This document shows positions 63,545-64,000 of a stretch of DNA of 64,000 bases, one piece after another. Positions within the stretch are counted from its first letter, which is position 1, and every line of letters begins with the position of its first letter. The DNA comes from Limimaricola pyoseonensis (GTDB lineage Bacteria > Pseudomonadota > Alphaproteobacteria > Rhodobacterales > Rhodobacteraceae). Both the position numbers and the translations under genes were made by a program. The notes below the pieces were generated by a model. It was not told the DNA's origin. It did no database searches and saw nothing but the letters and a program-made list of their open reading frames with translations. The stretch spans positions 400,324-464,323 of the forward strand of contig NZ_FNAT01000003.1 of the NCBI RefSeq assembly GCF_900102015.1. Direction: 5' to 3'.

Positions 63545-63573
63545 TTGCCTGAAGTTGCGCGGAGGCGTATAAC
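63545..63573 (+). promoter_or_regulatory. rRNA operon promoter
   Basis: TTGCCT at 63545-63550 (-35), a 17-base spacer, and TATAAC at 63568-63573 (-10) form the best sigma-70 pair in the region. The surrounding AAGCTTGCCTGAAGTTG and GCGTATAACGG resemble rrn promoters of Rhodobacteraceae. A long leader of over 400 bases without a gene follows. Confidence 0.7.
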
Positions 63574-63579
63574 GGCGCG

Positions 63580-64000
63580 GCCCGATCGGTCCATCCGGCG
63601 CGGCGCGGCGCAAGATCGTTGCGAGTGTCGGGGTGTCGCGGGGAGTTCGAATTTTTCTCTTGCGGGGGTCGGTGGGTATCCGTAGAAGGCCCCTCACCGG
63701 CGGCGCTGAGGTGCTGCTGGGCTTCGGAAGATGAGGCAGGGCGGGGCGCCGCGAGTTAGGGCGCCTGGTTTTGATGTTCTTCCGTTGGCTCTTTGACATC
63801 GCGAGTATCTGAAGAGATATGCGGGCGGTCACGGGTTCATTTCGATGGATCAACGTCTGTGTATCGCGTCTCTAGGCTTCGGCCGATGATGAGATGTCAG
63901 CTTCACCGTCTTGGACGGCTTTCGGTTCTCTTATGAGATCTGAAGCACAAGACGGATGACTGTCCCGGTCCTAGCCGGCCGGGACGATGTGCAGAGGTTC
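63580..64000 (+). other. rRNA operon leader (16S precursor 5' region), truncated by the window end
   Basis: No coding gene is seen. The sequence contains an rrn boxA-like word, inverted stretches around 63880-63960 (for example GATGAGATGTCAGCTTC), and CTTTGACATCGCGAGTATCT with GATATGCGGGCGG, phrases like those in Rhodobacteraceae 16S leaders. The mature 16S begins beyond the window; the usual AGAGTTTGATC is not present by 64000. Confidence 0.75.
63787..63800 (+). promoter_or_regulatory. boxA antitermination element
   Basis: GGCTCTTTGACATC matches the rRNA boxA pattern TGCTCTTTAACA in the core GCTCTTT-ACA with one substitution. It lies about 215 bases into the leader, in the position where NusB-NusE loading elements occur in rrn operons. 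Confidence 0.7.

Noticed and set aside
63474..64000. 16S rRNA gene
   Set aside because: The conserved 16S start is not reached; only promoter and leader are in the window.

Overview
The window is high-GC chromosomal DNA, densely packed and mostly housekeeping. It looks like an alphaproteobacterium of the Rhodobacteraceae. Reasons: the gene content (GTG-started GlnK-AmtB pair, an aerobic-type cobalamin set with CobN, CobO and CobW, MsrPQ, a Pol IV with an N-terminal zinc ribbon, a YqjD/YqjE-like operon), and the right edge, which carries an rRNA promoter and leader of the kind found ahead of 16S genes in this group. The taxon is inferred from gene content; no 16S sequence is present.

Left part (1-13,800): the tail of a peroxiredoxin; a minus-strand chain FemAB-like protein -> pterin dehydratase and RidA -> GDPD; a type I secretion ABC/HlyD pair without a visible substrate; a bifunctional PBP1; glnK-amtB; a three-gene membrane-protein operon resembling E. 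coli yqjD/yqjE, with a possible EcfG-type promoter; and a 10-bp tandem repeat array just past an aminotransferase gene.

Middle part (13,800-45,400): amino-acid and tRNA/ribosome upkeep (aminotransferase, sseA, smpB, dapA, a Slt-type transglycosylase, mnmD and a divergent FAD oxidoreductase), an IlvB-like enzyme, an HWE hybrid kinase, then cobalamin genes. The first cobalamin block is cobO-lrgB-lrgA-cobN, a GNAT gene, cobW, and cbiM behind a B12 riboswitch. smc follows divergently. Then come a glutaredoxin-MauE protein with a CsoR/RcnR-like double operator, an MltB-type transglycosylase, a second cobalamin block (cbiB, a CobC-type PLP enzyme, DUF1636), a glutathionyl-hydroquinone reductase, an SDR and a LYS1-type saccharopine dehydrogenase.

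Right part (45,400-64,000): a DUF481 outer-membrane protein, a degenerate caspase-like protein with peptidoglycan-binding domains, rpmJ and tRNA-Val, an N-formylglutamate amidohydrolase-like enzyme, an SLC13 transporter, a lytic transglycosylase, dinB with a NUDIX gene whose start codon overlaps it divergently, an HpaI-type aldolase, a tandem glycine riboswitch ahead of a D-amino-acid-dehydrogenase-like gene, pyrF, clpB behind a heat-shock promoter, a fasciclin protein, msrPQ, and the rrn promoter and leader.

No prophage, insertion sequence, CRISPR array or defence island was seen. The least ordinary elements are regulatory: the glycine riboswitch on an amino-acid oxidoreductase, the B12 riboswitch unit closed by a terminator before cobW, and the GC-tract operator before the glutaredoxin-MauE gene.
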